From NCBI RefSeq assembly GCF_005871185.1, contig NZ_SWKN01000006.1, positions 832,014 through 896,013 of the forward strand: a stretch of DNA of 64,000 nt, given 5' to 3'. The stretch is from Limnobacter alexandrii. Its GTDB lineage: Bacteria; Pseudomonadota; Gammaproteobacteria; Burkholderiales; Burkholderiaceae_B. Shown here one piece after another: positions 16,658 through 26,814 of this stretch. A program made the translations under genes and the position numbers. The notes beneath the pieces were generated by a model. It searched no databases. It saw only the letters and a list, made by a program, of their open reading frames with translations, and was not told the DNA's origin. Position 1 is the first letter of the stretch; each line of letters opens with the position of its first letter.

Positions 16658-18576
16658 TGCGAAACCTCCTGATTCAGAGCCTGTTCAGCGGCCTGCGGTG
16701 GCGGCAGTGCGATCGACAGGTCTTTCTGTGCCTCCAGTTCCCAATAAGTGTCCAGCACTTTTTTAATGGCTGGGGCTGCTGACTGGCTACCAAATCCACC
16801 ATTCTCAACAATCGCGGCCAAGGCAATTCGAGGTTGCTCCATGGGAGAAAAGGCAATAAACCAGCCGTGGTCACGCAAACGTTCGGCTGAGGCGGCGCGG
16901 TCTTTGTAGGTTTCGCCCTGCTTTAAACCAAACACCTGCGCTGTTCCTGTTTTGCCTGCCACTTCATAGGCCACGTCCTTGAAAACACCCCGAGCCGTAC
17001 CCTCAAGCACTGCACCCCGCATGCCCAGTTTGACCGAGTCTACATGCCGTTGCTGCAAATTGAGCTGTCTGAAAGCTTCCAGCGGTTTTTCGGTCACCTG
17101 GCCGTTGACCGGGTTTTGAAAAGCCCGGACCAATCGGGGTGTTGCATTCATGCCGCCACTGGCCAGCACGGCTGTCGCGTGCGCCAACTGCAGCGGAGTG
17201 TAGTTGTTGTAGCCTTGCCCAATCGCCACAGAAATGGTCTCGCCCGAATACCAGCGCTGTGCTTCAGCTTTGCGGAAAGCTGAGGTTTTCCATTCGCGTG
17301 AGGGCAATACACCCGTGCGCTCGCCGTCCAGATCAATGCCGGTGCGTGAACCAAAACCGAAACGCCCCATGAACTCCGAAATGATATCGATGCCCATTTC
17401 ACTGCCCAGCATGTAGTAATAGGTGTTGCACGACTCGGCAATCGATTTGTACATGTCCACCATGCCATGTCCGCCAATTTTGTCGTCCATGAAACGGCGT
17501 GAGCCAAAATCAAAATAGCCCGGGTCACGCAGTGTGCTGGAAGCTGTGCGAAACCCACGCTCAAGTGCGGCCAGCGCCATAAACGGCTTGAAAGTGGAGC
17601 CGGGCGGGTAGGTGCCTGCCAATGGGCGGTTCAACAGTGGCCGGTCAATGCTTTCATTCAGCAATTTCCAGTTTTCCGAATCAATGCCCTCTACAAACAG
17701 GTTGGGGTCAAAGCTTGGCGCACTCACCATGGCGAGAATGTCGCCATTGCGGGGGTCGATGGCCACCAATGCGCCTCGCTTGCCCTCCAGCGCCTTTTCG
17801 GCAGCCTCTTGCAGGCGAATATCAATCGACAGCATCAAGTTTTCACCCGGCACTGCGGGCGAGCGTGAAAGCACCCGAACGGCCCGACCACCTGCCGAAG
17901 TTTCTACTTCTTCAAACCCAGTTCGGCCATGCAATTGGGTTTCATAACGTTTTTCAAGGCCGTCTTTGCCAATGTAGGCAGTGCCGCGGTAATTGTTGGT
18001 TTGGTCCAGTTCTTCAATTCGCTCCTGGTCCCGGGCGGAAATTCGACCGATGTAACCCAGCAAGTGCGCAGCATGGGGGCCATAGGGGTATTGCCGGAAC
18101 AGGCGGGCACGAATTTCTACTCCGGGGAAGCGAAAGCTTTGCACAGCGAAACGCGCCACTTCTTCATCCGTCAAACGCGTGCGGATCGGGATGGATTCGA
18201 ACCGCTTTGACTCTGCGCGCAGTTTTTTGAATCGCCTGCGGTCCAGTGCTGAAATTTCAACAATCTTGCCCAGATCGTCGATCATCTCATTCAGGTTATC
18301 GATTTTGGACGGCGTGATTTCCAGCGTGTAAGCCGAATAATTGTTGGCCAGCACTACGCCATTGCGGTCCAGAATCAGCCCGCGGTTTGGCACCAGCGGC
18401 ACAATCGTGATTCGGTTGTCTTCGGCTTTGGATTGGTATTTGTCATAGCTAATCACTTGAAGCCAAAGCAGGCGCGCAACCAGCACCAGAAACAGTAACA
18501 CCACAAAGAGGCCAGCCAGAAACAGCCGAAACCGGAACTGTTTGATGGCTTGTTCTGGGTGGTTAAACTCGGTCAT
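16654..18576 (-). CDS. mrdA: Penicillin-binding protein 2 (MrdA), elongation transpeptidase
   Basis: MrdA is the class B PBP that crosslinks peptidoglycan in the elongasome. The 640-aa product has an N-terminal membrane anchor (FRLFLAGLFVVLLFLVLVAR), the PBP dimer domain, and the transpeptidase domain with all three motifs: PGSTFK (active Ser), ESCN (SxN) and AGKTGTAQ (KTG). Length is normal for the family. The start overlaps the mreD stop by 4 bp and the end overlaps rodA. Together they form a conserved mreBCD-mrdA-rodA operon. Confidence 0.96.
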   Translation of the reverse strand: MTEFNHPEQAIKQFRFRLFLAGLFVVLLFLVLVARLLWLQVISYDKYQSKAEDNRITIVPLVPNRGLILDRNGVVLANNYSAYTLEITPSKIDNLNEMIDDLGKIVEISALDRRRFKKLRAESKRFESIPIRTRLTDEEVARFAVQSFRFPGVEIRARLFRQYPYGPHAAHLLGYIGRISARDQERIEELDQTNNYRGTAYIGKDGLEKRYETQLHGRTGFEEVETSAGGRAVRVLSRSPAVPGENLMLSIDIRLQEAAEKALEGKRGALVAIDPRNGDILAMVSAPSFDPNLFVEGIDSENWKLLNESIDRPLLNRPLAGTYPPGSTFKPFMALAALERGFRTASSTLRDPGYFDFGSRRFMDDKIGGHGMVDMYKSIAESCNTYYYMLGSEMGIDIISEFMGRFGFGSRTGIDLDGERTGVLPSREWKTSAFRKAEAQRWYSGETISVAIGQGYNNYTPLQLAHATAVLASGGMNATPRLVRAFQNPVNGQVTEKPLEAFRQLNLQQRHVDSVKLGMRGAVLEGTARGVFKDVAYEVAGKTGTAQVFGLKQGETYKDRAASAERLRDHGWFIAFSPMEQPRIALAAIVENGGFGSQSAAPAIKKVLDTYWELEAQKDLSIALPPPQAAEQALNQEVSQ

Positions 18577-19097
18577 ATCGGGCGGTCGTTGTCACGGTTT
18601 TCCGGAAGCTTTTGCGGGGCCAGCAGCAAGAACTGTGTCAGTGGCCACAAGGCAGCGGTCAGCACGCTTTCCGCGAAAATCCAGGCACCCGGGAATGTGC
18701 CGCCGAACATGACTCGAATTGCAACGGTAATGGCCTGGGCAGCCAACAACAGCGGAAAAATATGCGCCGCCTGCATCATCGGTGAAAACCACATCACACG
18801 GCGGTGAATGGTAATGGCGAAATAGGACAACAATGTGTAGGCCAAGGCATGCTCGCCGAACACACTGGCTGAATGCACATCGATTGCAGCGCCAAAGCAC
18901 CAGGCCACACCAATACCAATTCGCCGTGGTTGCCGAATGTTCCAGAACACCAGCACCAATGCAAGTACGTCGGGCGTGATCCAGTTTCTGTCAATAGGAA
19001 TGAACTTGAGCAGCATCGCGGCCAGCAGGGAAAACACAATGAACCAGGGGTTCACTGGCCGCAAAATTTCGGAGTTGCCAAACGGGTTAATTGCCAT
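18573..19097 (-). CDS. mreD: Rod-shape determining membrane protein MreD
   Basis: A 174-aa integral membrane protein with five to six hydrophobic helices and the MreD-like start NPWFIVFSLLAAMLLKFIPI. MreD is a component of the MreBCD complex that positions the elongation machinery. It overlaps mreC by 11 bp and mrdA by 4 bp. Identification rests on size, topology and position, since MreD is poorly conserved in sequence. Confidence 0.93.
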   Translation of the reverse strand: MAINPFGNSEILRPVNPWFIVFSLLAAMLLKFIPIDRNWITPDVLALVLVFWNIRQPRRIGIGVAWCFGAAIDVHSASVFGEHALAYTLLSYFAITIHRRVMWFSPMMQAAHIFPLLLAAQAITVAIRVMFGGTFPGAWIFAESVLTAALWPLTQFLLLAPQKLPENRDNDRPI

Positions 19098-20052
19098 TGC
19101 CAGCCTCCGTATTGTTTACGGGGGCGGTCGTTGCTGGTGTAGCAGCGTTGTCGTTGGGTATCGGCGCGTTGGGTGTCGGCGCGCTGGCGGCGGGCGCAGG
19201 TTCAGCGGTCACATTTTCCCGGAAGGTGTCGAGCACCAGCACAAACCGGTGGCGTTCTACGCCTGCAATCGGTTCGCAAAAAATACTGGCAAAGGCATAG
19301 CGCGAATTGCGTTCTACACGAATAACCCGCGCCACCGGAATTCCCCGGGGGTACACCCCGTCCAGACCAGAAGTCACCAACAAATCGTTGTTTTCAATGT
19401 CGGCATTCGCTGCCATGAAGCGTAGTTCAATCAGTCCGCCATCCAGGCCCCCGTAGGCCACGCTTCGAATGCCGTTGCGCAAGTTCTCAACCGGGATAAT
19501 CTGTTCCTTGTCGGTGATCAGGCTGACCTCGGCCCGGCTTGGAAATGTACGGGTAACCTGCCCCAAAAGGCCCAGTTCGTCGATTACTGGCATGCCTTCC
19601 TTCACGCCCTGAATCAAACCTTTGCCAATAATTATTTTGCGCGAAAACGGGTCGCGCGCATCGCTGACAATTTCGCTGAGAATGGATCGTTTGACCTTCA
19701 GGGTATTGCCCACATTCATCAGTTTGCGCAGTTTTTCGTTTTCCTGGCGCAGGGTTTCCAACTCGTGCAGGCGTTGCTTGTCTTGCAGTTGCTCGAGAAT
19801 CAGGGTTTTATTTTCAGATTGAAGTGTGTCGAGCGTTGACAGGTAATCGAACCCGGCCTGGCTCCACTCAATGGGCAGGCTGGCGATTTTCTGCAATGGA
19901 TACAGCACAGTGCCCACGCCTTTTCTCACCACTTCCATGGCGGCAAAGCGGGAATCAAGAAACAGCAAACCCACCGACAGCGCGACAAAAAAGGCCAGCC
20001 GCACGCGTGCGGATGGGCCTTGTTTGAACAACGGTGGTGGTGTGTACTCCAT
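19087..20052 (-). CDS. mreC: Rod-shape determining protein MreC
   Basis: The 321-aa product has one N-terminal transmembrane helix (VRLAFFVALSVGLLFLDSRF), a coiled coil (about 75-115, LQSENKTLILEQLQDKQRLH), the two beta-barrel domains of MreC (including GVYPRGIPVARVIRV), and a disordered Ala/Pro/Asn/Thr-rich tail. MreC links cytoplasmic MreB to periplasmic synthases and activates PBP2. It starts 64 bp after mreB. Confidence 0.95.
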   Translation of the reverse strand: MEYTPPPLFKQGPSARVRLAFFVALSVGLLFLDSRFAAMEVVRKGVGTVLYPLQKIASLPIEWSQAGFDYLSTLDTLQSENKTLILEQLQDKQRLHELETLRQENEKLRKLMNVGNTLKVKRSILSEIVSDARDPFSRKIIIGKGLIQGVKEGMPVIDELGLLGQVTRTFPSRAEVSLITDKEQIIPVENLRNGIRSVAYGGLDGGLIELRFMAANADIENNDLLVTSGLDGVYPRGIPVARVIRVERNSRYAFASIFCEPIAGVERHRFVLVLDTFRENVTAEPAPAASAPTPNAPIPNDNAATPATTAPVNNTEAGNGN

Positions 20053-20116
20053 AGGCTTTTAGCCGGTTCAATGTAGGGCTATTTAACAAGCCGGAGTTCG
20101 AACCGTTTTACGTTAC

Positions 20117-21393
<1,277 letters not shown>

Positions 21394-21693
21394 ATGTCCC
21401 TGGATTCCGGACAAATTGCAAAAATTGCGGCCTTGTCGCGCTTGAAAGTGGCGCCCGAGCAAGCCCAGGCCCTTGAGCAACAATTGAACAACATCATGCA
21501 ATTGGCCGATCGCTTGAGCAGTGAAAACACCGAAGGCGTTGAGCCATTGGCGCATCCCATCTCGCTGATTCAGCCCATCGCGCTGCGCTTGCGCGAAGAC
21601 GCTGTAACCGAGGCCGACAACCGCAATGCCAATATGGCCAATGCGCCAGCCGCCGAGAAAGGCTTGTTCCTGGTGCCCAAAGTAATCGAGTAA
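21394..21693 (+). CDS. gatC: Aspartyl/glutamyl-tRNA amidotransferase subunit C
   Basis: GatC stabilises the GatCAB complex, which amidates Glu-tRNA(Gln) and/or Asp-tRNA(Asn). The 99-aa product has the usual helical start (IAKIAALSRL) and the conserved end segment around EGVEPLAHP. ATG 21394 has GGCGGAG upstream at good spacing, while the frame is open to 21343. gatA and gatB follow in the same direction. Confidence 0.95.
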   Translation: MSLDSGQIAKIAALSRLKVAPEQAQALEQQLNNIMQLADRLSSENTEGVEPLAHPISLIQPIALRLREDAVTEADNRNANMANAPAAEKGLFLVPKVIE

Positions 21694-21756
21694 TTGTTCA
21701 TTGAATAGTTGTACCCCCTAATTTTGCAAATCTGACATTGGAATGTGGTTTTAAGC

Positions 21757-23241
21757 ATGTCTTCCAAACTTCAAAGTATTTCCGCACTGCGCGCCTTGCT
21801 GGATGAGAAAAAAGCCAGTGCTACTGAACTGGCTCAGGAAGCCCTGCGCGAAGCAGGCCAGCAATCCAGGTTGAACGCATTCGTGGACATTCGCGATGAC
21901 CTCACTTTGCAACAAGCCAAGGCTGCTGATGCACGGTTGGCTGCGGGTGAAACCGGCGCCTTGTTGGGCATTCCAACCGCACACAAAGACATTTTTGTGA
22001 CCAAAGGCTGGACCAGCACGGCAGGTTCCAAAATGTTGGCGGGCTATCAAAGCCCTTTTGATGCTGAAGTGGTGTCGCGCTTGAACGCGGCAGGCACAGT
22101 GAGTATCGGTAAGCTGAATTGCGATGAGTTCGCCATGGGCTCATCGAATGAAAAAAGCGCCTATGGCCCCTGTTTGAACCCTTGGGACACGCTGGCCGTG
22201 CCCGGCGGTTCTTCGGGTGGTTCGGCTGTGGCTGTGGCTGCTGGCGTTGTGCCATTCACCACAGGCACTGACACGGGTGGTTCCATTCGCCAGCCAGCCT
22301 CCTTGTGCGGCATCACCGGCATCAAGCCCACTTATGGCAGTTGCAGTCGTTACGGCATGATCGCCTACGCCAGCAGCCTGGACCAGGCTGGCCCCATGGC
22401 CCACAGCGCCCGCGATTGCGCCTTGGTGCTCAACGCCATGGTGGGTTTTGATGCAAAAGACAGCACCAGTGTGCAGCGGCCCGCAGCGAATGAAGATTTC
22501 ACCGCTGGCTTTGGTAAACCTTTGAGAAACGGCGACGCCGCAAAACCTGTGGCTGGCGTTCGAATTGGCCTGCCGAAAGAATTCTTCGGCGAAGGTTTGG
22601 CCGCCGATGTGCGCGCCCCAATCGATGCTGCACTGAAGCAGCTTGAATCCATGGGTGCCGTGCTGGTGAACATCAGCCTGCCACGCACCGAATTGTCGAT
22701 TCCGGCCTACTACGTGATCGCGCCAGCGGAAGCCAGTTCCAACCTGTCGCGGTTTGATGGTGTGCGTTACGGCCACCGCGCAGCCGATTACAGCGACTTG
22801 AAGTCCATGTACGAGAATTCGCGCAGCGAAGGTTTTGGTCTTGAAGTACAGCGCCGCATCATGGTGGGTGCTTATGTGCTGTCACATGGCTATTACGACG
22901 CGTATTATTTGCAGGCTCAAAAAATTCGCCGCTTGATCGCACAAGATTTCCAGGCTGCCTTTCAGCAGTGCGATTTCATTGCCGGCCCAGTCAGCCCCAC
23001 AGTGGCCTGGAATTTGGGCGAGAAGTCGGCTGACCCGGTTCAAATGTATCTGGCCGATATTTACACGCTGAGTACCAGCCTGGCGGGCTTGCCCGGCATG
23101 AGCGTGCCAGTGGGCTTCGGCGACAAAAACCGCCCCGTGGGCATGCAATTGATTGGCAACTATTTCAAGGAAGGTGAATTGCTGGCATTGGCTGACCATT
23201 ATCAGCTTGCTACCGATTGGCACCTCCGCACACCGTCTTAA
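21757..23241 (+). CDS. gatA: Aspartyl/glutamyl-tRNA amidotransferase subunit A
   Basis: GatA is the amidase subunit that releases ammonia from glutamine. The 494-aa product has the amidase signature with Ser-cisSer-Lys triad: Lys in IPTAHKDIF, the Gly/Ser-rich [14 protein letters not shown], and the nucleophile region [16 protein letters not shown] 21757 begins the recognisable N-terminus; an in-frame GTG at 21745 is a possible longer start. Neither has a strong Shine-Dalgarno. Confidence 0.97.
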   Translation: MSSKLQSISALRALLDEKKASATELAQEALREAGQQSRLNAFVDIRDDLTLQQAKAADARLAAGETGALLGIPTAHKDIFVTKGWTSTAGSKMLAGYQSPFDAEVVSRLNAAGTVSIGKLNCDEFAMGSSNEKSAYGPCLNPWDTLAVPGGSSGGSAVAVAAGVVPFTTGTDTGGSIRQPASLCGITGIKPTYGSCSRYGMIAYASSLDQAGPMAHSARDCALVLNAMVGFDAKDSTSVQRPAANEDFTAGFGKPLRNGDAAKPVAGVRIGLPKEFFGEGLAADVRAPIDAALKQLESMGAVLVNISLPRTELSIPAYYVIAPAEASSNLSRFDGVRYGHRAADYSDLKSMYENSRSEGFGLEVQRRIMVGAYVLSHGYYDAYYLQAQKIRRLIAQDFQAAFQQCDFIAGPVSPTVAWNLGEKSADPVQMYLADIYTLSTSLAGLPGMSVPVGFGDKNRPVGMQLIGNYFKEGELLALADHYQLATDWHLRTPS

Positions 23242-23255
23242 AAAGGGATCGCACC

Positions 23256-24695
23256 ATGCAATGGGAAATTGTGGTGGGTCTTGAAACCCACACCCAGCTA
23301 ACCACCGAATCGAAAATTTTCTCGGGCGCCAGCACCGCCTTTGGCGCAGAGCCCAATGCGCAAGCCTGTGCCGTGGATTTGGCACTGCCCGGCGTGCTGC
23401 CGGTCATGAACAAGGCTGCGGTACAACGTGCCATTCAATTTGGCTTGGCCGTGGGTGCCAAAGTGGCTGAGCACTCCGTGTTCGCACGCAAAAACTATTT
23501 TTACCCTGATTTGCCCAAGGGCTATCAAATCAGTCAGTTTGAAATTCCGGTGGTGCAGGGCGGTACGGTCAGCTTTTTGCTGGGCGATCAAATGAAAACC
23601 GTGCGCCTGGTGCGCGCGCATTTGGAAGAAGACGCTGGTAAAAGCCTTCACGAAGACTTCGCGGGGCAATCGGGCATCGACTTGAACCGCGCGGGTACGC
23701 CTTTGCTTGAAATTGTGACCGAACCTGACATGCGTTCCGCTGAAGAAGCCGTGGCTTACGCCAAAACCCTGCACACACTGGTCACTTGGCTGGGCATTTG
23801 CGACGGCAATATGCAGGAAGGCAGCTTTCGCTGCGACGCCAACGTGTCGGTGCGCCCGAAAGGTGAAAGCAAGCTGGGCACGCGCTGCGAAATCAAAAAC
23901 CTGAACAGCTTCAAGTTCTTGCAGGCTGCTATTTTGTTCGAGGCGCAGCGCCAGATCGAGATTATTGAAGACGGCGGTGTGATCAAGCAAGAAACGCGGC
24001 TTTACGACCCCGATCGCAATGAAACCCGCTCCATGCGCAGCAAGGAAGACTCTGAAGATTACCGTTACTTCCCCGATCCTGATTTGCCGCCGCTGGTTAT
24101 CTCCCCAGAGTGGGTTGAGCAGGTTCGCGCTGAAATGCCTGAATTGCCGGGTCAAAAGCAGGCGCGTTACACCGCCGACTTGGGTTTGAGCGAATACGAC
24201 GCGGTGACTGTCACTGCTAGCCGCGCCATGACCGACTTCTTCGAGGCGGCCTTGGCTGCTGCGGGAAACGACAAAGCCAAGCCTTTGGCCAACTGGTTGC
24301 TGGGCGAGTTTTCTGCCAGCCTGAACCGAGATGACAAAACCCCGGCTGAGTCGCCTATTTCACCGGCCTTGATGGCAGCTTTGGTGAAGCGCGTGGTGGA
24401 CGGCACTTTGAACAACAAAACCGCGAAAGTGGTGTTTGGGGCGCTTTGGGAAGGCAAATACAGCGACGTGGATGCCTGTATCAAGGGCGAGGGTTTGGAG
24501 CAAATTTCCGACTCGGGCGCAGTTGAAAAAATGATCGACGACGTGTTGGCTGCGCATCCTGGCCCTGTGGCCGAGTACAAGGCAGGCAAAGAAGCCTCGT
24601 TCAACTTTTTGGTGGGGCAGATCATGCGCGCTGCGCGTGGAAAAGCCAACCCGGCGCAGGTGAATGAGATTTTGAAAGCCAAGTTGAGTGCTTGA
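23256..24695 (+). CDS. gatB: Aspartyl/glutamyl-tRNA amidotransferase subunit B
   Basis: GatB is the kinase-like subunit that activates the misacylated tRNA. The 479-aa product begins [15 protein letters not shown], contains the GatB hallmark [12 protein letters not shown] and the motif NLNSFKFL, and ends with the helical/YqeY-like tail domain. AAGGG precedes ATG 23256 at proper spacing; the frame is open from 23217, overlapping gatA. The TGA stop at 24693 forms the first bases of the inverted repeat element that follows. Confidence 0.97.
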   Translation: MQWEIVVGLETHTQLTTESKIFSGASTAFGAEPNAQACAVDLALPGVLPVMNKAAVQRAIQFGLAVGAKVAEHSVFARKNYFYPDLPKGYQISQFEIPVVQGGTVSFLLGDQMKTVRLVRAHLEEDAGKSLHEDFAGQSGIDLNRAGTPLLEIVTEPDMRSAEEAVAYAKTLHTLVTWLGICDGNMQEGSFRCDANVSVRPKGESKLGTRCEIKNLNSFKFLQAAILFEAQRQIEIIEDGGVIKQETRLYDPDRNETRSMRSKEDSEDYRYFPDPDLPPLVISPEWVEQVRAEMPELPGQKQARYTADLGLSEYDAVTVTASRAMTDFFEAALAAAGNDKAKPLANWLLGEFSASLNRDDKTPAESPISPALMAALVKRVVDGTLNNKTAKVVFGALWEGKYSDVDACIKGEGLEQISDSGAVEKMIDDVLAAHPGPVAEYKAGKEASFNFLVGQIMRAARGKANPAQVNEILKAKLSA

Positions 24696-24997
24696 TCTGA
24701 GCCGGCGCTTGCGATTTTTCACCACGCTGGTCTCGGCTGGGTTCAAAGCCCAGTCGGCGGCGGTGTTTCGATCGCCTCGCCTTCAAGAAAACCTGCCCGT
24801 TTGAATTCACCCACCACGGTCGGCCATGGGCCGGCACCGAGACTCGGCCCGCTTTTTTGCCGAGCGAGGTGAGTCAGGGTGAATCTCAAAAAGGGAAGTA
24901 CAGGTTTTCAGGCGAGAGATTGAAACCCAAGCCGATTGGGCCAATAAACCTGGCTTTGACCATGCGAGAGCCCAACTCGACAGAGTCATCCAGATCA
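24693..24997. repeat. Long imperfect inverted repeat between convergent gatB and xthA
   Basis: Nearly the whole 313-bp gap between gatB and xthA folds on itself. Matching arms in order from outside in: TGATCTG 24693-24699 with CAGATCA 24991-24997; TCAAAGCC 24743-24750 with 24952-24959; GTTTC 24765-24769 with 24922-24926; CTCGCCT 24776-24782 with 24910-24916; GAAAACCTG 24787-24795 with 24901-24909; ATTCACCC 24805-24812 with 24877-24884; CTCGGC 24843-24848 with 24859-24864. Small bulges and one 9-bp insertion separate the blocks. It looks like two diverged copies of one ~120-bp sequence in inverted orientation. Possible roles are a decayed MITE-like element, a structured RNA or a two-way terminator. 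No coding sequence is convincing. Confidence 0.75.
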
Positions 24998-25008
24998 GGT
25001 TACCAAGC

Positions 25009-25791
25009 TCACAGCGGGTGATCGTAATCCGCAATCAACGGCGCATGGTCTGAAAACTTTTGGCCTTTGTAAACACTCACTTCACGTATCAAGTCACGCA
25101 AAGCCGGGCTCACCATCTGGTAATCAATCCGCCACCCCACATTCTTGGCGTAGGCCTGTCCCCGGTTGCTCCACCAGGTGTAGCAACCTTCGGTTTCTTC
25201 TGGGTACAGCACGCGGTAAGCATCGACCCAACCGCGTTGTTCAATTACATTGCCAATCCAGGCGCGTTCCTCGGGGGTGAAGCCACTGTTTTTCAAGTTG
25301 CCCTTCCAGTTCTTCAGGTCAATTTCCTTGTGGGCAATGTTCCAGTCGCCACACAGCACAACAGGCTTCTTTCTGCTTTCAAAATCGTCAAAAATTTGTG
25401 CAAAATGATCCAAAAACCGGAATTTGGCTTCTTGACGTTCTTCCGAGCTGCTGCCGGACGGAAAGTAGATCGACGACACAATCATGTTCTCGAATTCAGC
25501 AGTCACCATGCGTCCTTCTGCATCGAATTCGGCGTTATTCAGGCCGTAAATCACCTTAAGTGGCTCTACTTTGCAATATAGCCCCACACCACTGTAGCCT
25601 TTTTTCTCTGCAGCCTGAAAGTAGCCGCGGTATTCCCCGGGTTGCAGGTGTTCAGGTCCCAGGTCGGCCAGGTGAGCCTTGATCTCTTGCACGCACACCA
25701 CATCGGCCTGGCTTTGGTTCATCCAGTCGAAAAACCCTTTTGTGTGGGCAGAACGAATTCCATTCAGATTTGCTGAGATAATGCGGGTCAT
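25009..25791 (-). CDS. xthA: Exodeoxyribonuclease III / AP endonuclease
   Basis: The 260-aa product belongs to the Exo III family of DNA repair enzymes that cut at abasic sites and degrade 3' ends. Recognisable motifs: VCVQEIKAH (catalytic Glu), LCGDWNIAHKEIDLKN (Asp/Asn), GCYTWWSNRGQAY and FSDHAPLIADYD (catalytic His at the end). Length is typical. It is convergent with gatB and divergent from pyrE with about 30 bp between starts. Confidence 0.95.
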   Translation of the reverse strand: MTRIISANLNGIRSAHTKGFFDWMNQSQADVVCVQEIKAHLADLGPEHLQPGEYRGYFQAAEKKGYSGVGLYCKVEPLKVIYGLNNAEFDAEGRMVTAEFENMIVSSIYFPSGSSSEERQEAKFRFLDHFAQIFDDFESRKKPVVLCGDWNIAHKEIDLKNWKGNLKNSGFTPEERAWIGNVIEQRGWVDAYRVLYPEETEGCYTWWSNRGQAYAKNVGWRIDYQMVSPALRDLIREVSVYKGQKFSDHAPLIADYDHPL

Positions 25792-25821
25792 TGTGTGAAG
25801 TCAGTTTTTTAGGGATTGATC

Positions 25822-26520
25822 GTGGTCGATTCAAATCAAAATTTGCAGGTTCTTTCCGACCAGTTTTTGCAGTTTGCTGTCGAAAAGCAGGTGTTGCGCT
25901 TTGGCGAATTCAAAACCAAGGCTGGTCGAATGTCGCCGTATTTTTTCAATGCGGGTCTGTTCAACACAGGTTCGTCCTTGCAAAAGCTCAGTGAATTTTA
26001 CGCACAAACCTTGCTTGAGCAAACCGCCGAGCGGGGAATTGAGTTCGACATGTTGTTTGGCCCGGCCTACAAGGGCATTCCCTTGGTGGCTGGTGCCACC
26101 ATGGAAATGGCTCGCCGCGGCCGTGACGTGCCTTATGCTTTCAACCGAAAGGAAGCCAAAGACCACGGAGAGGGTGGTTCACTGGTGGGTGCGCCATTGG
26201 AAGGACGGGTTGTCATTGTTGACGACGTCATTTCTGCCGGCACATCGGTGCGGGAGTCTGTTGACATCATTCGCGCCAACGGGGCTGAGCCCGCAGCTGT
26301 TTTGATCGCCCTGGACCGCATGGAAAAAGGCATGCGAGACGGCCAAGACACCCAGCATTCAGCCGTTCAGGAAGTGGAGCAGCTGTATGGAATCCCCGTG
26401 TTGGCCATTGCCAACCTGCAAGATTTGTTGCGCTACCTGCTCACCCGCCAAGCGGCCAATGTTCGCCTGGCAGGCTGGTACGAGAAGGTGAAGGAGTACC
26501 GCAGCCGTTACGGTGTGTAA
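25822..26520 (+). CDS. pyrE: Orotate phosphoribosyltransferase
   Basis: PyrE converts orotate and PRPP to OMP in pyrimidine synthesis. The 232-aa product has the PRPP-binding motif VVIVDDVISAGTSVRES and the family segments FKTKAGRMSPYFFNAG and GPAYKGIPL. GTG 25822 is preferred because AGGGA ends 6 bp upstream; an in-frame TTG at 25816 lies too close to that site. It is convergent with the YbeD-like gene. Confidence 0.95.
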   Translation: MVDSNQNLQVLSDQFLQFAVEKQVLRFGEFKTKAGRMSPYFFNAGLFNTGSSLQKLSEFYAQTLLEQTAERGIEFDMLFGPAYKGIPLVAGATMEMARRGRDVPYAFNRKEAKDHGEGGSLVGAPLEGRVVIVDDVISAGTSVRESVDIIRANGAEPAAVLIALDRMEKGMRDGQDTQHSAVQEVEQLYGIPVLAIANLQDLLRYLLTRQAANVRLAGWYEKVKEYRSRYGV

Positions 26521-26526
26521 CTCCAG

Positions 26527-26811
26527 TTACAAAACAACAGACACCAGTTCGTGCCCCGACAGCGCCCTGTAAATATTGTCCAGCTCGTCTTGGTTGTTCA
26601 CATACACCTTGCAGGTCAGGCTCAGGTAATTGCCTTTGCTGCTGGGGCGCATGTCAACACCCGCCACGTCGAATTCAGGGCTCATGCTGAGCAATAAGTC
26701 GCAAATCACCTGAGAAAATTCCGGCACATTCTTTCCCATCACCTTGATGGGAAAGTGTGTCGGAAACTCGATCAGGCTTTTCTTGTCTTCGCTCGGTGTT
26801 GGTGTGCTCAT
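26527..26811 (-). CDS. YbeD-like protein (DUF493)
   Basis: The 94-aa product matches the small YbeD/DUF493 family: IEFPTHFPIKVMGKN at the start and SKGNYLSLTCKVYV in the centre. The fold is ACT-like and a regulatory role is suspected, but the biochemical function is unknown. As in other Proteobacteria it follows the dacA-type carboxypeptidase gene, here with a 3-bp gap. Confidence 0.88.
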   Translation of the reverse strand: MSTPTPSEDKKSLIEFPTHFPIKVMGKNVPEFSQVICDLLLSMSPEFDVAGVDMRPSSKGNYLSLTCKVYVNNQDELDNIYRALSGHELVSVVL

Positions 26812-26814
26812 CGT

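Noticed and set aside
24693-24997. 6S RNA or another named structured RNA
   Set aside because: The region is too long and lacks the central-bubble layout of 6S RNA; no known RNA family signature was recognised.
24807-25034. 75-codon open frame on the minus strand inside the gatB-xthA gap
   Set aside because: It overlaps the xthA 3' end and lies in the inverted repeat; composition follows the repeat, there is no ribosome site, and no protein family was recognised.
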